This document shows, piece by piece, positions 29,181 to 38,432 of a DNA stretch of 64,000 bases. Under the pieces are notes generated by a model. It worked only from the letters and a program-made list of their open reading frames with translations. It made no database searches and had not been told where the DNA came from. A program made the translations under genes and the position numbers. Every line of letters begins with the position of its first letter. Position 1 is the stretch's first letter. Source of the DNA: Runella limosa DSM 17973 (lineage in GTDB: Bacteria; Bacteroidota; Bacteroidia; Cytophagales; Spirosomataceae). The DNA lies in the NCBI RefSeq assembly GCF_000482465.1, contig NZ_KI519420.1:124001-188000 (forward strand), in the 5' to 3' direction.

Positions 29181-31216
29181 ACAGGAATGACAATCGTTAC
29201 TTTGGTTCCTTGGTTGGGGCCACTTTCAATGGTTAAATTACCCGAAAGTATTTCTAGGCGACTGTGTAAATTTTTCATCCCAATGCCTTCGGACTTGATT
29301 TCGTTGGAGATACCAACGCCGTTGTCGCTCACGGTAAGTGAAAGTTGGTGGTCAGACTGACTCAGGCTCACCCAAACTTCAGAGGCATGAGCATGTTTGA
29401 GGACATTGTTGACAAGTTCGAGGGCAATGTTGTAGAGCTGATGTTCTACTTGAGAGGGTTGACGTTCATTTGAGCCACTGGTGACAAAATGAAACACCGT
29501 TTTAGAATTAACATTCAGTTGGACCATCAACTTCTGCAAAGCTGCGTGCAGCCCTTGGGTTTCGAGCTCGGCGGGAAGCATATTGTGGGAAATAAGCCTA
29601 ACGTCGGCATAGACATCATTGGCCATTTCGAGGAGCTTGTCGTGGATTTTTTGGTTAAAACCGTTTAGTTCGTCGGTTTGCATGGCTTCCAAATGCCAGC
29701 GGAAAGCGGCGAGTTTGGTGTTGAGGTTGTCGTGTAGTTCTGAGGCAACGCGTTTACGTTCTATTTTTTGACCTTTGAACAAAGCCTCTTCAATTTCGCG
29801 GTTTTTACGACTGAGTTCTTGGTTTTTAAGCTTCAAACGGCGGTTATACCACAGCACAAACCCCAATCCCAACAGTCCAATGGCAGATAAGCCAATGAGG
29901 ATGTTTCTGGTTTGGGTGAGTTTCTCGTTTTCAAGGGTTTGGATGCGTAATTTGTCGCCTTGTTGTTTTTTCTCAAAATCATACGTCATGGCCGAAGCGG
30001 TAATTTTTTGTAGCGCTTCGTTGTTCAGAATGCTATCTGACTCCGTTTTGTAATCCTTATAATGCTGAAGCGCTTTTTGGGGTTGCCCCATGTGTTCGTA
30101 GGCAATGGCCAGTTGTCGATGGTACTCAGCCGCTTCTTCCAACAGTGGCGGGTCGTTCTCAATTGCCCACGTGAGGCCCAAGGCCGCTTTTTCAATGACC
30201 TGAGGGTATTTTTTCTGAACCAAGTAAATTTTCCCAAAGTTAATCTGAGAAAGATGCTGCATGGTTTCTCCTCCCATTATTTTATGATACAACTGGGCGG
30301 CCATTTGGTTGTATTTTAGTGCTTTATTGTAATTTTTTAAAGCAATGTAAACGCCTCCCAAGCGGGCGTAGGCACGATGGAGCTTGCCAGTGCTTTTGAT
30401 CATTTCTAAAATGGAGACAGACTTTTGGTAAGCTACCAACGCCTCAGGGTAGCGCTGTTTTTTCTCCAAAATTTCGCCTTGGTAACTGGCAATGTGGGCT
30501 TCGGCGCGCGGGTCGTGAAGTTGTTTGGCAATCACAGCAGCTTCTTCAAATGCCCGCAAGGCTTCGTCGTATTTGTTTACCGAAAGAAAAAAAACGCCCA
30601 AATTTGAGACTGAAGATCTACGGATGCGTAAATCTGGGTATTTTTCTTGCAAGCGTTTGGCTTGAAACATTCGCTCAATCGCCTCCGCGTTTTTGGCTTG
30701 ATTCATTAGCTGAAGTGCTTCTCGCTCATAGATATAGCTTTGAAGTTCGTCGTTGTGGATTTCTGAAACAATTCGCTGGGCTTTGGCAAGAAGTGTAGGA
30801 ATCTCTTTTTGCTTTTCAGAATTGGGCTCATATAGGTGTGCCCGTCGAATGTAGGAAAATGCCTCCAAGTACTTGTCATTAAGGCTTTTGGCGAGTAAAT
30901 CAACGGTGTCTAGGTGCGCATAGGCGGTGGAGACGTCGGCAAAATTGTCTCGTTCGATACGTACCAATTGAAGTCGCGCTTCTGCTTCTTGCCTTCTAAA
31001 ATTATGTTTTTTTCCCAATCTCACCGCTTCATTGAGGTACTGGCGCGCGAGTGAGTCGTGGCCTTCAATCCATAAATTTTTTCCCAAATCTACCAATACC
31101 GCCATTCGATGTACATCGGGAGGAAGCGTAGAAAGAACCCTCCGCAGTGAGTCGGTATTTTGAGCGTGGAGTTGCCACGAAACAACAAGGATAACAATAC
31201 TAACAGGTAGCTTCAT
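29177..31216 (-). CDS. TPR-sensor histidine kinase (HisKA_3), copy 1
   Basis: 679 residues: signal peptide (1-18), a periplasmic TPR solenoid (about 40-400), one transmembrane helix (ILIGLSAIGLLGLGFVLWY, about 436-454), a basic coiled linker, HisKA_3 dimerisation/phospho-acceptor domain (ERKRVASELHDNLN, His about 494) and HATPase_c (DNGVGISNEIKSEGIGMKNLHSR). It starts 8 nt after copy 2 ends. The segment from the end of the TPRs through the start of HATPase is almost identical to copy 2, while the TPR sensor and the last 100 residues have diverged. Partner: the NarL-type regulator encoded convergently. Confidence 0.92.
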   Translation of the reverse strand: MKLPVSIVILVVSWQLHAQNTDSLRRVLSTLPPDVHRMAVLVDLGKNLWIEGHDSLARQYLNEAVRLGKKHNFRRQEAEARLQLVRIERDNFADVSTAYAHLDTVDLLAKSLNDKYLEAFSYIRRAHLYEPNSEKQKEIPTLLAKAQRIVSEIHNDELQSYIYEREALQLMNQAKNAEAIERMFQAKRLQEKYPDLRIRRSSVSNLGVFFLSVNKYDEALRAFEEAAVIAKQLHDPRAEAHIASYQGEILEKKQRYPEALVAYQKSVSILEMIKSTGKLHRAYARLGGVYIALKNYNKALKYNQMAAQLYHKIMGGETMQHLSQINFGKIYLVQKKYPQVIEKAALGLTWAIENDPPLLEEAAEYHRQLAIAYEHMGQPQKALQHYKDYKTESDSILNNEALQKITASAMTYDFEKKQQGDKLRIQTLENEKLTQTRNILIGLSAIGLLGLGFVLWYNRRLKLKNQELSRKNREIEEALFKGQKIERKRVASELHDNLNTKLAAFRWHLEAMQTDELNGFNQKIHDKLLEMANDVYADVRLISHNMLPAELETQGLHAALQKLMVQLNVNSKTVFHFVTSGSNERQPSQVEHQLYNIALELVNNVLKHAHASEVWVSLSQSDHQLSLTVSDNGVGISNEIKSEGIGMKNLHSRLEILSGNLTIESGPNQGTKVTIVIPV

Positions 31217-31224
31217 GGGGAGAG

Positions 31225-33264
31225 TTAGAGTAGAAGGTGAACGGATACTTTTGTGCCTTTGGCAGGCTCGCTCTCAATGGTCAATTCGCCCATCAAAGCT
31301 TCTACGCGGCTTTGTAGGTTTTTCATTCCCATGCCTTCGGACGAGACATCTTGAGGCATTCCGACTCCGTTGTCACTCACCGTGAGCGACAGTTGGCTTT
31401 CGGTCTGACTAAGGCTGATCCAAACCTCGGAAGCCTGGGCGTGTTTGAGAACATTGTTGACCAACTCTAAGGCGATATTGTACAACTGATGCTCAACTTC
31501 CGACGGGAGGCGAGTCGCAGCGTGGGTAGTCACCAAGTGGAATTGCGTTTTGGTATTGATAGTCAATTTGTTGACCAAGTGTTGAAGCGCAGCTGCTAGC
31601 CCTTGGGTTTCCAGCTCGGCGGGGAGCATATTGTGGGAAATAAGCCTGACGTCGGCGTAAACGTCGTTGGCCATTTCGAGGAGCTTATCGTGGATTTTTA
31701 GGTTAAAACCGTTTAGTTCGTCGGTTTGCATGGCTTCCAAATGCCAGCGCAGGGCGGCGAGTTTGGTGTTGAGGTTGTCGTGCAATTCGGAAGCGACGCG
31801 TTTACGTTCTATTTTTTGACCTTTGAACAAAGCTTCCTCAATTTCGCGGTTTTTACGGCTGAGTTCTTGGTTTTTTAGCTTCAGACGACGGTTATACCAC
31901 AGCACAAACCCCAATCCCAACAGTCCAATGGCGGATAAGCCAATGAGGATATTTCTAGTTTGGGTGAGTTTCTCGTTTTCAAGGGTTTGGATGCGTAATT
32001 TGTCGCCTTGTTGTTTTTTCTCAAACTCATACGTCATCGACGAAACCATGGTTTTTTGTAATACCTCGTTGTTAAGAAGGCTATCCGATTCCGCCTTAAA
32101 TTGCTTAAAATGAGCCAATGCCAACGCAGGTTTTCCCAAATGGGTATATGCCTCAGCCAACTGACGGTGATACTCGGCCAACTCCCTCCGAAGTGGAGGT
32201 TGGGAGGATGATGCCCATTCGATTCCCACAGTAGCGTACTTGACTACCTTATCATACTGTTTTTGGGCTAAAAAAATGTTGCCAAAATTGATTTGACACA
32301 CGTGTTCTAGCGATTCTTTGGAGTCAATTTCGCTTTTGTAAACACTGTCGGCAATGGTGGTATAATAAAGCGCTTTTTTGTAGTCTTTAAGCTGAAAATA
32401 AACCCCGCCCATGCGCCCGTACGTACGCGGGAGCCACTGAGTAGAGTGGGTCATTTCGTGGATTTTGGCGGCTTCTTGGAAAGCCTTTAGCGCTTCGGGA
32501 TATTGTTTTTGTTTTTCGTAAATGTCAGCGCGCTGCCCAATGACATACGCTCGAAGGCGTAAATCGTTGAGCTTATCGGCGATTTTTTCGGCGTCTTTAT
32601 AGCATTGGAGCGCGTCTTTGTACCGACCCAATGAAGCGTAGAATGTTCCCAAATTAGGTACCGTAGAACGCAGTGCGTTGATGTCATTGGCTTTTTCTTG
32701 GAGGCGTCGGGCTTTTAGCATCAAATCAACGGCTTCGGCGTATTTCCCTTCGTTGGTAAGTAGCGTAGCCATTTCGGCATAAACGGCCCCTTGCCAAACC
32801 AAGTCGTTGGCTTCGATAAATAGCCGTAATGCTTTGTTTAATAAAGGATTGACTTGCGATTGTTTCTCGAAAAACGACTCGTACAGCTGCGCCCGCCGAA
32901 GATAAACTTGCCCTTCCAATGATTTGTCGGGGATGGATTGGGCATTTTTCAGCGCGATGTCCAGATGCGCATAGGCCGTTTTGAGGTCGGTGAGGTATTC
33001 AAACTCAATTCTCACCAGTTGCAAACGAGCTTTGGCTTCACCTCGGGGATAGTGGAGCTGTTGGGCCAAGGCGATAGACTGGTCGCAGTACAGCCGCGCC
33101 AAAGAGTCGTTTCCCTCTCGCCAATAGGCCCTGCCTAACTCAAAAAGGGTGTTCACTTTGTTGGTGTCACGGGGGGCTTTTTTCAAAACTCCTACCAACG
33201 AATCTGCTTTCTGGGCTTGTGCTGCCAGTGAAAACCACCAAATACAAAACAACCATTTCTTCAT
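31225..33264 (-). CDS. TPR-sensor histidine kinase (HisKA_3), copy 2
   Basis: Same 679-residue architecture as copy 1: signal peptide (cleavage after AAQAQ), periplasmic TPRs with clear repeat units (for example YKDALQCYKDAEKIADKL), transmembrane helix about 436-454, HisKA_3 with ERKRVASELHDNLN (His about 494), and HATPase_c with DNGVGMPQDVSSEGMGMKNL. First gene of the kinase operon; a TATTTTTG box at 33335-33342 (minus strand) may be its -7 element and abuts the operator shared with the divergent gene, so one regulator could affect both directions. Confidence 0.92.
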   Translation of the reverse strand: MKKWLFCIWWFSLAAQAQKADSLVGVLKKAPRDTNKVNTLFELGRAYWREGNDSLARLYCDQSIALAQQLHYPRGEAKARLQLVRIEFEYLTDLKTAYAHLDIALKNAQSIPDKSLEGQVYLRRAQLYESFFEKQSQVNPLLNKALRLFIEANDLVWQGAVYAEMATLLTNEGKYAEAVDLMLKARRLQEKANDINALRSTVPNLGTFYASLGRYKDALQCYKDAEKIADKLNDLRLRAYVIGQRADIYEKQKQYPEALKAFQEAAKIHEMTHSTQWLPRTYGRMGGVYFQLKDYKKALYYTTIADSVYKSEIDSKESLEHVCQINFGNIFLAQKQYDKVVKYATVGIEWASSSQPPLRRELAEYHRQLAEAYTHLGKPALALAHFKQFKAESDSLLNNEVLQKTMVSSMTYEFEKKQQGDKLRIQTLENEKLTQTRNILIGLSAIGLLGLGFVLWYNRRLKLKNQELSRKNREIEEALFKGQKIERKRVASELHDNLNTKLAALRWHLEAMQTDELNGFNLKIHDKLLEMANDVYADVRLISHNMLPAELETQGLAAALQHLVNKLTINTKTQFHLVTTHAATRLPSEVEHQLYNIALELVNNVLKHAQASEVWISLSQTESQLSLTVSDNGVGMPQDVSSEGMGMKNLQSRVEALMGELTIESEPAKGTKVSVHLLL

Positions 33265-33340
33265 GAGCGTGTAACGAGTTGGAGAACTTGGTGAAAATTA
33301 ACGATAAAAGAGCATCTGGCACAAGCGTAAACACCAAAAA

Positions 33341-33410
33341 TACAGGTTTTCCTATACCCGAAATGTAGGTGTTTCTGGATTTACGAGGGGGAGATTTTGA
33401 AAGACCTTTG
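33341..33410 (+). promoter_or_regulatory. Operator/promoter upstream of membrane-protein/exporter unit
   Basis: TACAGG-TTTT-CCTATA (33341-33356) is an imperfect palindrome with one mismatch; 23 nt downstream comes TGTAGGTGTTTCTGGATTTAC (start 33364), and exactly 39 nt after that start a GACCTTTG -7-like box (33403-33410). The same order and the same 39-nt distance occur upstream of 36750. No TTTG -33 box is present, suggesting activator dependence. The predicted transcript start near 33418 excludes translation from 33397. Confidence 0.65.
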
Positions 33411-33438
33411 TTGTGTTCAATCGTCAACCTTTTTACTC

Positions 33439-34758
33439 ATGAATCCGAATAACCCGCATTTGTCTGACCTAAGCTCTAACCATCCCGATGCCGAAGCGCA
33501 CGACGAAGGTTTTTTTAGTGTGTTGTTTGACATTACCAAAAAACACCCTGTGCTGTTTACGGTGTTCTTTTTGATTCCTTTTGTGATTTTGTTGATTTCG
33601 CTAGGGTACAAATGGTACTATATTTTTACGGATACCACTCATTACTTGACCGATTACCAAATTCAGGGTGGAAGGTGGTCGGATGGAAGGGCCTATTTTG
33701 GCCCAGGTATCGATAAGTACATTCGCGAGTTAGACATTGCGGGTTTGGTTGGGGGGATTGTCGGGATTTTTATTGGCTTGTACCTGACCGTCACGACCGA
33801 AAAATTGAACCGCCAAAAGGAGCGCACTAACCAGCAAGAAATGGATCATCTCAAGACCCAGACGAGTTTGCTTGTTCAGGCGACAAAATCGCTTAACTCC
33901 ATTATGGTAGAAGTAAGCGGAAAAGTCAATGAAAAGGTGCAGTTGATGGAAGGTACCAAAGATGTGCTCGAAGGCATTGATAAAGTCGTGGAGTTGTCTA
34001 AAGCCCAGGGAAACAACTTGTTGGTGTTGTCGAATACCGCGCGCATCGAGGCCATCTCACCGTTTCGGATGGATTTGGTGGCCAAACACGCCGATTTGAA
34101 ACCCCATGAACTTCGTCATGCTACGCAGTTTGATTATGCGCGCAAAGCCGAAAACTTACTGCGCGATTGTTCGGATGTAGAAAATAAACTCAAAGAAACG
34201 GCCATTTATCTCCAAAAAATCGGTAGCGACGCTCGCGTGGAATTTGTGACACTCAACGACCAGAACGAAGGCGCTAGCCACGCGTTTTTGAAGTATTTGG
34301 GTAAAATCTTCAACGAGCATGTATCCGTCGAAACCTACCGAAGCGGCAGTAATTCGCCGTTGGGGCTCAACGAGGCCGTGCCGCACCACAATCGCTTTAT
34401 GATTGCCACCAACGGGCAGGAAAATGGCGATGCCCAATCAATCCTGATTCGGCAATTGTACAACGACCACGCCCAAGCCATGCGCGAGATGCAAGAGTTG
34501 GGAGTTCGGGTAACGAAGGTCAATAAAACCTTACCCATTCAGCTATTTATCAGTACCCCCAACGACAACAAACCTGGCATCCAGAAAACGTTGTGCGTGT
34601 GTATTTTGGGTAGTGGCTCCAACTCCAGCGGCCGCCCCTCAAAACTCACGGCTTTCCTGACCGACGACCCGCACATTGTATCGTCGATGGTCGAATTATT
34701 CTACGATTATGAATCCGACGCAGCCCTCAATACCCGCGAGTTTATGCGTAAAATCTAA
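33439..34758 (+). CDS. Unrecognised membrane-anchored protein in signalling cluster
   Basis: 439 residues from ATG 33439; the longer reading starts with TTG at 33397, upstream of the predicted transcript start. Two hydrophobic segments (about 38-60, HPVLFTVFFLIPFVILLISLG, and 100-118, GLVGGIVGIFIGLYLTV) flank a short loop; a coiled-coil region (120-180) and a cytoplasmic domain of about 250 residues follow. The latter contains AVPHHNRFMIATNG (about 315-328), faintly like a phospholipase D-type HxK box but without the Lys, so no enzyme function is assigned. Five nt separate it from the ABC exporter, indicating an operon. I do not recognise the family. Confidence 0.75.
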   Translation: MNPNNPHLSDLSSNHPDAEAHDEGFFSVLFDITKKHPVLFTVFFLIPFVILLISLGYKWYYIFTDTTHYLTDYQIQGGRWSDGRAYFGPGIDKYIRELDIAGLVGGIVGIFIGLYLTVTTEKLNRQKERTNQQEMDHLKTQTSLLVQATKSLNSIMVEVSGKVNEKVQLMEGTKDVLEGIDKVVELSKAQGNNLLVLSNTARIEAISPFRMDLVAKHADLKPHELRHATQFDYARKAENLLRDCSDVENKLKETAIYLQKIGSDARVEFVTLNDQNEGASHAFLKYLGKIFNEHVSVETYRSGSNSPLGLNEAVPHHNRFMIATNGQENGDAQSILIRQLYNDHAQAMREMQELGVRVTKVNKTLPIQLFISTPNDNKPGIQKTLCVCILGSGSNSSGRPSKLTAFLTDDPHIVSSMVELFYDYESDAALNTREFMRKI

Positions 34759-34763
34759 GCACT

Positions 34764-36548
34764 ATGTCCACAGGTACGCTGATAAAAAAACTTTGGCCGT
34801 TTGTCCAAAAATACCGCCAAAGCCTCGTGGGGGCGTTGGTGTTGACCTCCATTGGGGCGCTATTGGCGCAAGTGACGCCCCTCGTGATGGAATATACCGT
34901 GAATCGGGTGCAGTTGATGCTCCGCGACAAAACCCAAGGGCTTGATGCTTGGACGGTGGTGGGGTGGTTGGTGTTGATTTTGTTGAGCAAAGAGATTTTG
35001 AGTTTGTTGATTCAACTAGGGCAAAAATTCTTGAGCGACCGCCTGCGATTTCGTTTGGCGGCTGATTTGCACAACTATACCATTCGACGCATTGTGGCGT
35101 ACCATTTGTCTTTTTTTGCCCTGCCCCAAAACGCCATTGGTAAACTCGAAAAACGCATCGACAAAGGCATTGAAAGCCTGACCAAAACCGTCAAAAATAT
35201 TTTTGTGGACATCGTTCCAATGTTTGCCAATGCCGCACTGGCGTTGGCATTGATGTACAAAAAAAACGTTTGGGTGGGCGTGTGCGCTACCCTTGTCATG
35301 CCTTTGTATGCCCTCATTAGCCGTGAGCAATCGCGGCGGCAAAAGTCCATTCGGCATAGCATTCAGCACTTTCGGGAAGAGAAAGCCAATACCCTTTTTA
35401 GCCTTATTGAATCCATTTTTGTGGTGAAATCATTTGTACGCGAAAGCTACGAAGCCAGTCGCCAGCAGACGCTTACGCAGTTTTTATCGGACAGTGAAGT
35501 AAAGCACCACCGTACCAATTACCTTTTTGATGGCCTTAAAAGTATCGCGGAGCAATTGGGGATTATTATGGTCTTTGTGGTGACGATTTATTTTGTGTTG
35601 AACCAACAAATGACCGTCGGGGCGATTTTACTGCACATTATGTTGTTCAACAACGTGTCGGCTCCCGTACGTCACCTACACCGTATCTATGACGAATATA
35701 GCGAAGCACTTACCTATGCCGAAGGTTTTTTTGACATGATTGAAAACAATACGTACGTGGTGGCCGAAGGGGGAACAAAACCGCAAAAAATGCAAGGGAC
35801 TTTTGAGATGAAAGGCGTTGATTTTGTGTATCCCAACGGTAAGCAAGCCCTCAAGAACATTGCCCTAAAAATAGAAGCGGGCAAAACGACGGCCTTGGTG
35901 GGATTGTCGGGGGCGGGAAAAAGTTCGGCCATGAACGTTCTGACGGGGTTTTATGGCCCGACGGCTGGGCAAGTGCTGCTCGATGGCAAACAGCTGGCCG
36001 ACTATGACCAGCATTGGATACGGCAAAATGTAGGATTGGTGATGCAGAAAAACCACATTTTTTCGGGAACGGTCGAAGAAAATATTCGCTACGGGAAGCT
36101 AGAGGCTACGTCCGAGGAAATTATAGAAGCGGCAAAAAAGGCGTCGCTGCACGAGCAGATTTTGCAACTCCCCAAAGGCTACCAATCGGAAGCAAAAGCG
36201 TTGTCGGGAGGGCAGCAGCAGCGGATTGCCATTGCCCGCCTATTTCTCAAAAATCCCCCAATTATTTTCCTCGATGAGCCAACGGCCAGTTTGGATGCCA
36301 TCACGACGGAGCAAATCAAGGATAGCATTGATGCCATTAAAAAAGACCGAACGGTGCTAATTATTTCGCACAATATCAGCCAAATCATGGATGCTGATCA
36401 GATTTATGTGATGCAAGATGGCGAAATCATCGGCAGTGGAAACCACGAAAGTTTGTACGCCGAAGGCGGACTCTACCGCGATATTATTGATTCCAATGCC
36501 CGTACGCTCAACATTGGTCGCTTGGCAGCCACGGTCTTGCCCCAATAG
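34764..36548 (+). CDS. ABC exporter (fused permease-ATPase)
   Basis: 594-residue half-transporter: six transmembrane helices (ABC_membrane, about 20-310) and one nucleotide-binding domain (about 340-575) with Walker A GLSGAGKSS, signature LSGGQQQR, Walker B IIFLDEPTASLD and H-loop ISHN, all intact. It should act as a homodimer exporting lipids, peptides or drugs; substrate not readable. Co-transcribed with the upstream membrane protein. It is the only transporter in the signalling cluster. Confidence 0.93.
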   Translation: MSTGTLIKKLWPFVQKYRQSLVGALVLTSIGALLAQVTPLVMEYTVNRVQLMLRDKTQGLDAWTVVGWLVLILLSKEILSLLIQLGQKFLSDRLRFRLAADLHNYTIRRIVAYHLSFFALPQNAIGKLEKRIDKGIESLTKTVKNIFVDIVPMFANAALALALMYKKNVWVGVCATLVMPLYALISREQSRRQKSIRHSIQHFREEKANTLFSLIESIFVVKSFVRESYEASRQQTLTQFLSDSEVKHHRTNYLFDGLKSIAEQLGIIMVFVVTIYFVLNQQMTVGAILLHIMLFNNVSAPVRHLHRIYDEYSEALTYAEGFFDMIENNTYVVAEGGTKPQKMQGTFEMKGVDFVYPNGKQALKNIALKIEAGKTTALVGLSGAGKSSAMNVLTGFYGPTAGQVLLDGKQLADYDQHWIRQNVGLVMQKNHIFSGTVEENIRYGKLEATSEEIIEAAKKASLHEQILQLPKGYQSEAKALSGGQQQRIAIARLFLKNPPIIFLDEPTASLDAITTEQIKDSIDAIKKDRTVLIISHNISQIMDADQIYVMQDGEIIGSGNHESLYAEGGLYRDIIDSNARTLNIGRLAATVLPQ

Positions 36549-36569
36549 GTCAGACCAAAAATGGAAGCA

Positions 36570-36662
36570 TATAGGTTTTCCTATACCCCAAAATACAGGT
36601 TTTCCTAAAAAAGAATGTAGGAGTTTCCGGATTTACTGGCGTCGGCTTTTTGGGGAACTTTG
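36570..36662 (+). promoter_or_regulatory. Operator/promoter upstream of FHA-protease gene
   Basis: A perfect palindrome TATAGG-TTTT-CCTATA (36570-36585), a second imperfect copy TACAGG-TTTT-CCTAAA (36594-36609) and a third block TGTAGGAGTTTCCGGATTTAC (start 36616) are phased 24 and 22 nt apart. A GAACTTTG -7-like box (36655-36662) begins exactly 39 nt after the third block starts, as upstream of 33439. The leader to the ATG at 36750 is about 80 nt. Confidence 0.65.
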
Positions 36663-36749
36663 TATCACTCAAAAGCAAGGAAGAAATAAACAAAAAGCTT
36701 TCGCGCCCAAAACAGAAACTAACATTCAAACAGTTAAAAAAATACCGCA

Positions 36750-38426
36750 ATGAACCCTTCTATTAAAAACTTTGTCATTCGCCACCTGGTAGGTGCAAAA
36801 GCTAACCAAATCGAAGAATTTGATTTTAGCCGACACAATGAACTTACGTTAGGCCGCTCGGGCGATAGCGATGTGCAGTTTGACCCCGAAATTGACACCG
36901 TCGTAAGCCGCGAACACGGAAAAATTGTCAAAGATGGACCCTTGGCATTTACGTTGATTGACAACAACAGCCGAAACGGGATTTTTGTCAATAAAGTACG
37001 AGTGAAAGGCAGCACGCCGATTCAACCTGGAGACGAAGTGCAATTGGGAAGCAACGGCCCCGTGTTTTTGTTTGACGTAGATCCTCGCCCTGCCGAACTA
37101 ATGCCTGCCACGCGTTTTGTAGAAGTGGTAAAACCCACGAGCGAGTTTGTTCCCGCAGAAGTGGCGGCAGCTACTCCCGAAAAATCAGGCATCGGTAAGC
37201 AAACGTTTGAACGCGTCATCACGCACGAGCGTCAAAAATCGCAACGTACGTTGGTCGCTTCGGTGGCGGGGTTGGTGATTGTAGCGGGTGCGGCCTTTTT
37301 TGCTTTTAAAGATAAAATTGCCCCGCAAGTTACCAACGTGGTTAAAAGCGATACAACGCTTGTTACCAACGTCACCAATGTAGTCAAAGAAGCCTTTGAC
37401 CCCGAGGCAATTGCCAAAGCCAACATCGATAAAGTTGTCTTCATCGAGTTTAGTTCGAAATTGGTACACGCACCTACGGGCGACGATATTTATCACCGTT
37501 ACGAAACCTACAAAGGCATCGACCGCCCCATTCCAGTCTATGTTGAAGTTGATGGAAAAATTGAACCATTGCTTGATTTAAAGAAAAATACGCCCAATGG
37601 ACAGCCCATTGCGTTGCAAGGAAGTGGTTCGGGATTTGTGGTGTCAAAAGAAGGCTATATCCTCACCAATCGCCACGTAGCTGCTAGTTGGCATTCGTAT
37701 TATAGCTTCCCTGAAGATGCTTTCCCTGGCGTACTGTACCGTTTCCAAGGCGGAAAAATGGAGATAGCAGGCATTATTACTCCTGAAATGGGCCAAAATA
37801 TCCGCTGGATACCTGCTGAGACGAAATTGTTTGGTCAAAAGCCCGTTTCGGGAAAAATCATCGACGGAACGAATACGTATATTGATGTAACGTTTGCTAA
37901 AAATGACCAAAGAACGCCCGCAAAAGTGGTGCGTGTTTCCAACAAGCATGACGTCGCGATGATTAAGATTGATTTGCCTTCGGAAATGCAAGCTGTGGCC
38001 ATGAAAGATGCGGATGCAACGATTGCCCCAGGCCAAAAAGTAGTGACGATGGGTTATCCAGGTATTTCGCCAAGCGTAGTGGTCGCTACCGCAGGTAATG
38101 ATTTTGCCAACCGAAATACGCAAGTGGTGACAGTTCCCGACCCAACGGTAACGGATGGAAGTATTGGGAAAGTCATTCGTGGAACGACCAATACATCTAA
38201 GGAAAGCGGTGTAGTGGGATACTACAGTACGTTTGGCGATTATTATCAGTTGACGGTCAACGCCACGGGGGCAGGCAATAGCGGTGGGCCTGTGTTTGAT
38301 AAAGACGGAAATGTAATCGGGATTTTTACGGCCAGTACGAGCCGAGCCGATGCTACTCGTATCACGTTTGCCGTACCGATTCGCTACGGAATGGAATTGA
38401 TGGGAAACACCAAAGTAATCAACTAA
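36750..38426 (+). CDS. FHA domain-transmembrane-trypsin-like protease
   Basis: 558 residues. N-terminal FHA domain (about 20-100) with the phosphothreonine-binding block LGRSGDSDVQ, SREHGKI and NSRNGIFVN; a transmembrane helix (about 167-187); and an extracytoplasmic S1C/DegP-like protease domain (210-555) with His in ILTNRHVAA (about 310), Asp in NKHDVAMIKID and Ser in GAGNSGGPVFD (about 514), so the triad appears complete. No PDZ domain. The cytoplasmic FHA head can read phosphorylation by the two kinases encoded downstream and link it to proteolysis outside the membrane; that link is inferred. First gene of the kinase/phosphatase operon; 6 nt to the next gene. Confidence 0.9.
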   Translation: MNPSIKNFVIRHLVGAKANQIEEFDFSRHNELTLGRSGDSDVQFDPEIDTVVSREHGKIVKDGPLAFTLIDNNSRNGIFVNKVRVKGSTPIQPGDEVQLGSNGPVFLFDVDPRPAELMPATRFVEVVKPTSEFVPAEVAAATPEKSGIGKQTFERVITHERQKSQRTLVASVAGLVIVAGAAFFAFKDKIAPQVTNVVKSDTTLVTNVTNVVKEAFDPEAIAKANIDKVVFIEFSSKLVHAPTGDDIYHRYETYKGIDRPIPVYVEVDGKIEPLLDLKKNTPNGQPIALQGSGSGFVVSKEGYILTNRHVAASWHSYYSFPEDAFPGVLYRFQGGKMEIAGIITPEMGQNIRWIPAETKLFGQKPVSGKIIDGTNTYIDVTFAKNDQRTPAKVVRVSNKHDVAMIKIDLPSEMQAVAMKDADATIAPGQKVVTMGYPGISPSVVVATAGNDFANRNTQVVTVPDPTVTDGSIGKVIRGTTNTSKESGVVGYYSTFGDYYQLTVNATGAGNSGGPVFDKDGNVIGIFTASTSRADATRITFAVPIRYGMELMGNTKVIN

Positions 38427-38432
38427 CACGCG

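Noticed and set aside
36549-36749. Small RNA or leader peptide in the gap before the FHA-protease
   Set aside because: The only conserved elements are the operator and -7 box; no hairpin with T-run or coding bias was seen.
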